DNA of 27,979 nucleotides. It comes from Rhodanobacteraceae bacterium (GTDB taxonomy: Bacteria; Pseudomonadota; Gammaproteobacteria; Xanthomonadales; SZUA-5). The stretch covers positions 1 through 27,979 of the forward strand of contig JADKFD010000065.1 in the NCBI GenBank assembly GCA_016717705.1, written 5' to 3'. Positions 24,291-27,979 of this stretch are shown piece after piece; position 1 is the first letter of the stretch; each line of letters opens with the position of its first letter. The notes beneath the pieces were generated by a model. That model had not been told where the DNA came from. It saw nothing but the letters and a program-made list of their open reading frames with translations, and ran no database searches. A program made the translations under genes and the position numbers.

Positions 24291-25808
24291 ATGAGCCAGC
24301 ACCGCCCAAACCGTAGTTGGCTCGGCGCGCTGATGATCGCCGCAGCGACGGCCGCCAGCGCCCAGGGCATCCCGGCGTTTCCGGGTGCCGAGAGCTTCGG
24401 AGCGATCGCCACCGGCGGACGTGGCGGCGCGGTCTACTACGTGACCACGCTCGACCCCGACCCCGCAGGCGTCATTCCTGGCTCACTCAATTTTGCCCTG
24501 CGCCAGAGTGGCCCGCGCAGCGTGCTGTTCAAGGTCAGCGGCGTCATCCATGGCATCGCCAACGTGGTGCATGGCGACGTCACCATCGCCGGCCAGACCT
24601 CGCCGGGCGGCGTGATCGTGCGCGGCTTCGTCTGCGATGGACACTACGAGCGCAACGCCTGCGACAACCTGATCGTGCGCCATCTGCGCTCGCGCCCGGG
24701 CTGGAATCTGCCGTTGCCGGCGGGCGGTGAGCGCCTCGACGATGCGCTGCGGCTGGATGGCATCAACCGCGCCATTTTCGATCATGTCTCGCTGGCGCAC
24801 GCCACCGATGAGGCCCTGCAGATCAGCTGGGCGTCGGATATCACGGTGCAGTATTCGACGCTCGGCGAGACCATCGGCGATCACGCCGATCGCGGCGGCG
24901 CGCTGCTCAACTACTCGCATCCCGAGCATCCGCAGGACCGTATCGCGCTGATCAAGAACCTCTGGTATCGCGTCGGCGGGCGCACCCCGGAGATCACCTG
25001 CGAGGCCAGCAACTACGACGGCCTGCCAGGGCTGATCGGCAGTTGCCAGAGCACGCCGCTGCGGCTGGAACTGGCCAACAACCTGTATGCCGATCCGGGT
25101 TTTCTGGTCTGGTACAACCGCGATGTCGACCAGAATGCCGCTGCCGGCGCCTATCGCGTGCAGCTGAACGCGGTCGGCAATCGCTTCGTCACCCGCGCCG
25201 GCTATCCCTACGCCATGTACCTGTTCGATCTGCTCGATGTCGCCAGCAACGAACTTTTCGTCAGCGACAACCGGATGACGATCTATCCCGATTTCGCCGA
25301 CTACCAGTTGTTCTATTGCTGCAATGACTTCGGTGCCGGCAATGCGCCCAACACGGCACTCGGCAACGCCACGCGGCGCGCCAGCCGGCATGCGTTTCCG
25401 GCCATCGCCTATCTCGCCGGCGCGGATCTGATCAGCACCTTGCCGACCCGAGCCGGCGCGCTGCCGGCCGATCCGCTGAATCGGCGTTGGCGCGATTCCA
25501 CCTTGAGTGGCGCGATTCCAGCGATCGACTACGGCACGCCATTGGCCAACGACACCTTCGACCTTGACTTCAATCCGGCCAATCCGCCCGCGCCACCCAT
25601 CGACAGCGACAACGACGGCATGCCCGACAGCTTCGAGGTCGCCAACGCCGGCTTCGGCCTGAATCCCGCGGTCGACGATGGCAACGGCAGCTCGCTGTCA
25701 CTGGCGTTCACCGGGATGGCGGGCTACACCAACCTGGAGTGCTATCTGAACGTGTTGGCGGATGGATCGAGCGGGGCTTCGACCCTGTTTGCCAGCGGCT
25801 TTGAATAG
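24291..25808 (+). CDS. Secreted polysaccharide lyase family 1 pectate lyase with a calcium-binding C-terminal repeat
   Basis: The 505-residue protein has a signal peptide (SWLGALMIAAATAASAQG) and then the PL1 start IPAFPGAESFGAIATGGRGG. A right-handed beta-helix follows (VTIAGQTSPGG, DNLIVRHLRSRPG, AIFDHVSLAHATDEALQISW, GDHADRGG). Arg231 in GGRTPEI is the probable catalytic arginine. Pectate lyases cleave polygalacturonate by beta-elimination with calcium. Near 438-449 DSDNDGMPDSFE is a thrombospondin type 3/EF-like calcium loop common at the ends of such enzymes. The extreme C-terminus is LFASGFE. ATG 24291 directly precedes the signal peptide; the upstream frame to 24204 starts with TTG and adds a non-signal extension. 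It follows the membrane AraC regulator. Confidence 0.88.
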   Translation: MSQHRPNRSWLGALMIAAATAASAQGIPAFPGAESFGAIATGGRGGAVYYVTTLDPDPAGVIPGSLNFALRQSGPRSVLFKVSGVIHGIANVVHGDVTIAGQTSPGGVIVRGFVCDGHYERNACDNLIVRHLRSRPGWNLPLPAGGERLDDALRLDGINRAIFDHVSLAHATDEALQISWASDITVQYSTLGETIGDHADRGGALLNYSHPEHPQDRIALIKNLWYRVGGRTPEITCEASNYDGLPGLIGSCQSTPLRLELANNLYADPGFLVWYNRDVDQNAAAGAYRVQLNAVGNRFVTRAGYPYAMYLFDLLDVASNELFVSDNRMTIYPDFADYQLFYCCNDFGAGNAPNTALGNATRRASRHAFPAIAYLAGADLISTLPTRAGALPADPLNRRWRDSTLSGAIPAIDYGTPLANDTFDLDFNPANPPAPPIDSDNDGMPDSFEVANAGFGLNPAVDDGNGSSLSLAFTGMAGYTNLECYLNVLADGSSGASTLFASGFE

Positions 25809-25940
25809 CTGCACCGGCAGCGCGGGCGCGCCAGTCCGCAGTTTCTGGCGCGCACGCTGCTGCGCCCGGCTGCCGACATCGTGCGCGCCTTGATATCGTC
25901 CGGGGATCGCCCGGCCGGCACCGGCCCAGGAGTGCTGCCC

Positions 25941-26399
25941 GTGATCGCTGTCCGCCCGGCGACGCTTGCCGACCTCGACGCACTCGCCCTGTTGTTCGAT
26001 GGTTACCGGCGTTTCTACGGCCAGCCGAGCGATGTCGACGCGGGCCGGGCCTTTCTTCAAGCGCGACTGCAGCAGCATGAGTCGGTGGTTTTGCTGGCGC
26101 TGCTGGCGGATGAGCCGGTCGGCTTCTGCCAGATGTATCCGATCTTCTCCTCGGTTTCGATGCGCCGTGCCTGGCTGCTCAATGATCTTTTCGTCGATGC
26201 CGCGGCGCGCGGGCGTGGTGTGGGTGAAGCGCTGCTGGATGCCGCCGCGGCGCACGGTCGGACCAGCGGCGCCGCCTGGCTGATGCTGCAGACCGCGCAT
26301 GACAACACGCCGGCGCAGCGGTTGTACGCGCGCGCCGGCTGGCAGCTCGACCAGCAATTCCATACCTACATCCTCGAGCTTTCAGGGAACCCGCTGTGA
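25941..26399 (+). CDS. GNAT-family N-acetyltransferase
   Basis: The 152-residue protein begins IAVRPATLADLDALALLFDGYR and has the acetyl-CoA-binding motif in LFVDAAARGRGVGEALLDAA, followed by LMLQTAHDNTPAQRLYARAGW, the classic GNAT motifs A and B. These enzymes acetylate amines on small molecules or proteins; the substrate is not predictable. GTG 25941 is chosen because AGGAG at 25928-25932 is eight bases upstream; the frame is open further back to a GTG at 25881 without a ribosome site. It follows the lyase gene by 132 bases on the same strand and appears independent. Confidence 0.88.
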   Translation: MIAVRPATLADLDALALLFDGYRRFYGQPSDVDAGRAFLQARLQQHESVVLLALLADEPVGFCQMYPIFSSVSMRRAWLLNDLFVDAAARGRGVGEALLDAAAAHGRTSGAAWLMLQTAHDNTPAQRLYARAGWQLDQQFHTYILELSGNPL

Positions 26400-26520
26400 A
26401 GTCAGGGCTGTTTTCGACCCATATTGAGAACTGCTTCACTACGAATTGCCTGCAAACGTGATAACGCGTACCGTCTCCGGCGCGGGAATCGCCCGCACTC
26501 ATGCACTGAAGGGGAAGGTC

Positions 26521-26958
26521 ATGCGTTTGCCAGTCTGGATGTCGGTACTGCTGTTGTTGTGCGCCAGTTCTTCGCTGTTCGCCCAGGATCGCGCGTACAC
26601 CGAGGGGACGGTGTCGGTGGTCACCAGCGTGAAAATCATGGATGGGCAGGGCGAGGCCTACATGAACTATCTGGCCAAGACCTACAAGCCGTTGATGGAG
26701 GCACAAAAGAAGGCGGGCAATGTGCTCGACTACTCGGTCTACCGGACGCAAGCACGGACGCCAAACGATCCGGACATGTATCTGGTCGTGACCTACGCCA
26801 ACATGGCAGCCTTCGATGGTCTCGCCGATCGTACCGAGCCGGTGATGAAGGAAGTGACTGGACTGAATCGCGAACAGGCGGCGGCGGCCGGCGTTGAGCG
26901 CGGCAAGATGCGCGAGATCCTCGGCAGCGAGATGATCCGCAAGCTCGACCTCAAGTAG
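26521..26958 (+). CDS. Small exported protein of unknown function
   Basis: The 145-residue protein has a clear signal peptide (MRLPVWMSVLLLLCASSSLFAQ) and a soluble remainder with no family I can name. The mature part (TVSVVTSVKIMDGQGEAYMNYL, MYLVVTYANMAAFDGL) has a strand-helix pattern like dimeric alpha-beta barrel (ABM-type) proteins, which is a weak structural guess. ATG 26521 is preceded by GGGGAAGG within 10 bases. A hairpin follows 28 bases after the stop, so it is probably transcribed alone. Confidence 0.75.
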   Translation: MRLPVWMSVLLLLCASSSLFAQDRAYTEGTVSVVTSVKIMDGQGEAYMNYLAKTYKPLMEAQKKAGNVLDYSVYRTQARTPNDPDMYLVVTYANMAAFDGLADRTEPVMKEVTGLNREQAAAAGVERGKMREILGSEMIRKLDLK

Positions 26959-26985
26959 GCAAACGGCTGCCCCAGGCGGCAGCAG

Positions 26986-27014
26986 GGCGCGACGGGCATC
27001 GGGCTCGTCGCGCC
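26986..27014 (+). terminator. Nine-pair GC-rich hairpin after the small exported protein gene
   Basis: GGCGCGACG (26986-26994) pairs with CGTCGCGCC (27006-27014) across an 11-base loop, 28 bases after the stop at 26958 and 65 bases before the end of the convergent gene. No T run follows. Confidence 0.4.
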
Positions 27015-27078
27015 GTTGATGCGCTGGCGGCAGCCCCGATGGATTCGAGTCCCCGGTGCCGCGACCATTCGCGTCTGC

Positions 27079-27861
27079 CTATTCGCAGGCCCAGTCGCCC
27101 GCCGGTTTGCCCTTGATGCGCACCGTCACCCGGCCTTCCGGCCAGTCGTTCTCGTCACAGCCGGGTTCGCTGACGTCGACGCGCGTATCGCCGCGTTCGA
27201 ATGCGTAGATCGCGTGGCGGCACTCGCCGGTTCCTTCCGCACCGGACGTGCCGGTCAATTGCAGGCTGGGGACGTCCGGCGGAAAGTTGGGCAGATTCCA
27301 GGAGCGATAGCGATAGTCCTCGATCCCGGTTTGCTCGACCACGATGCGGTGCTTGACCGTCGCGCAGGCGTACACCAGCCGCGGATAGGGCGCTGCCGCG
27401 GATTCTTCGCGCGTTGCGTTGACGATCGCGACGCGATAGCGCGGGCCGTTGCCGTGGTCGATGCGGTCCAGCCATAGCGTGCCGTCCGCCATGATGTGGC
27501 GCTCGCCGAGTGGCTCGGGTGCGCCGCCGGGTTGGATCGCCGCAATCGACTCGCGTACTGAATCGGTGAAGACCAGTTCGTAATGCGCCTGCAAGGCCGC
27601 GGCGTTGCCGATGTCGATACGGCTGCCGTCGGCGCCGTTGACGCGCAGCGGAAAACTCACCAGCAGGGCGGTGGCAATCGGGTCGGCATCTGCCAGCGCG
27701 ATTTGCAGTTCGCGCTCGAAACGGGCGTACAGCGCGGCGTCGTCGACCGCCGCAGTCGAGGCTGGTGCATCGTTGTTCGCACTGGATTTGGTCTGTCCAT
27801 GTCCGGGGCTTGCCGCCGCCAGACACAGGAATGACAGCACCAGTCCGCATAGTCGAGTCAT
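27079..27861 (-). CDS. Exported protein of unknown function (260 aa)
   Basis: The protein starts with a signal peptide (MTRLCGLVLSFLCLAAASPGHG), then a low-complexity Ser/Ala/Asn stretch, then a soluble domain with ALYARFERELQIALADADP, RYRVAIVNATREES and a C-terminal part with cysteines in VYACATVK, TGECRHAIYAF, EPGCDEND and GDWACE. Those four cysteines would suit two disulfides in the periplasm. I do not recognise a family. ATG 27861 follows GAGG at a slightly long distance. The gene converges on the small exported protein gene; the last 118 bases of the window upstream of it show only its promoter region. Confidence 0.8.
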   Translation of the reverse strand: MTRLCGLVLSFLCLAAASPGHGQTKSSANNDAPASTAAVDDAALYARFERELQIALADADPIATALLVSFPLRVNGADGSRIDIGNAAALQAHYELVFTDSVRESIAAIQPGGAPEPLGERHIMADGTLWLDRIDHGNGPRYRVAIVNATREESAAAPYPRLVYACATVKHRIVVEQTGIEDYRYRSWNLPNFPPDVPSLQLTGTSGAEGTGECRHAIYAFERGDTRVDVSEPGCDENDWPEGRVTVRIKGKPAGDWACE

Positions 27862-27979
27862 TTTTTTGATCCCTCAGGCAGTCGGTAGCCGCATGGCAGC
27901 AGCCTAACCCACGAACCGAGTCGTCCGGCGGCGGTGGTCGCAGCTGCGACAATTGGCTCCCAGGGGGTGCATTTGATCT

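Noticed and set aside
1..27979. CRISPR array
   Set aside because: No regularly spaced direct repeats with unique spacers were seen anywhere; the CARF domain present belongs to RtcR.

Overview
The window is GC-rich DNA from a Gram-negative bacterium. Gene content suggests a gammaproteobacterium of the Xanthomonadales/Lysobacterales type: exported polysaccharide-degrading enzymes, a duplicated orphan permease, a secreted lyase ending in ASGFE, and interspersed palindromic repeats of the GTGGGAGCGG type. That placement is inference from gene style; there is no marker gene here.

Layout. (1) 1-2000: the end of a CaiB/BaiF CoA-transferase gene, then a small DUF2256 zinc-ribbon-like protein overlapping a gene for an iron-sulfur photolyase (FeS-BCP/DPRP type). 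(2) 2115-4160: a dimethylamine/trimethylamine-dehydrogenase-like flavoprotein with a one-base frameshift, ending in a run of 19 G. (3) 4161-5450: a poor-quality or decayed stretch holding a frameshifted VOC (PhnB-like) gene and a badly broken AI-2E transporter remnant. (4) 5454-11867: a complete RNA-repair locus. rtcR is divergent from a sigma54-type promoter that precedes rsr (Ro60/TROVE protein), three tandem Y-RNA-like genes, rtcB and rtcA. (5) 12105-14519: a MacB/FtsX-like duplicated permease. (6) 14941-19659: a 1572-residue secreted GH119-type alpha-amylase with five FN3, two CBM25 and one CBM20 domains. (7) 20094-20980: a broken tyrosine recombinase. (8) 21156-25808: an exported beta-propeller protein (frameshifted), a membrane-spanning AraC-type regulator with a CBM9-like sensor domain, and a secreted PL1 pectate lyase. 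(9) 25941-27861: a GNAT acetyltransferase and two exported proteins of unknown function.

The most interesting system is the RNA-repair locus. RtcR senses RNA damage products through its CARF domain and should activate the sigma54 promoter at 7187-7202, probably from the 34-bp palindrome at 7075-7108. The operon then encodes Ro60, three Y RNAs and the RtcB/RtcA end-processing enzymes. The three Y RNAs share CGAATGC followed at a fixed distance by CTACAT, and each is closed by its own compensated stem. The third carries a circularly permuted tRNA-like fold (T arm, closed acceptor stem, D arm), the first a T-arm-like plus acceptor-like module, and the second only a small loop on a perfect 22-bp stem.

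Several genes (dehydrogenase, VOC, AI-2E, integrase, propeller) carry small indels while the large genes around them are intact. With the poly-G run this suggests local sequence errors, at least at 3100-5450, so the 'pseudogene' calls are provisional.
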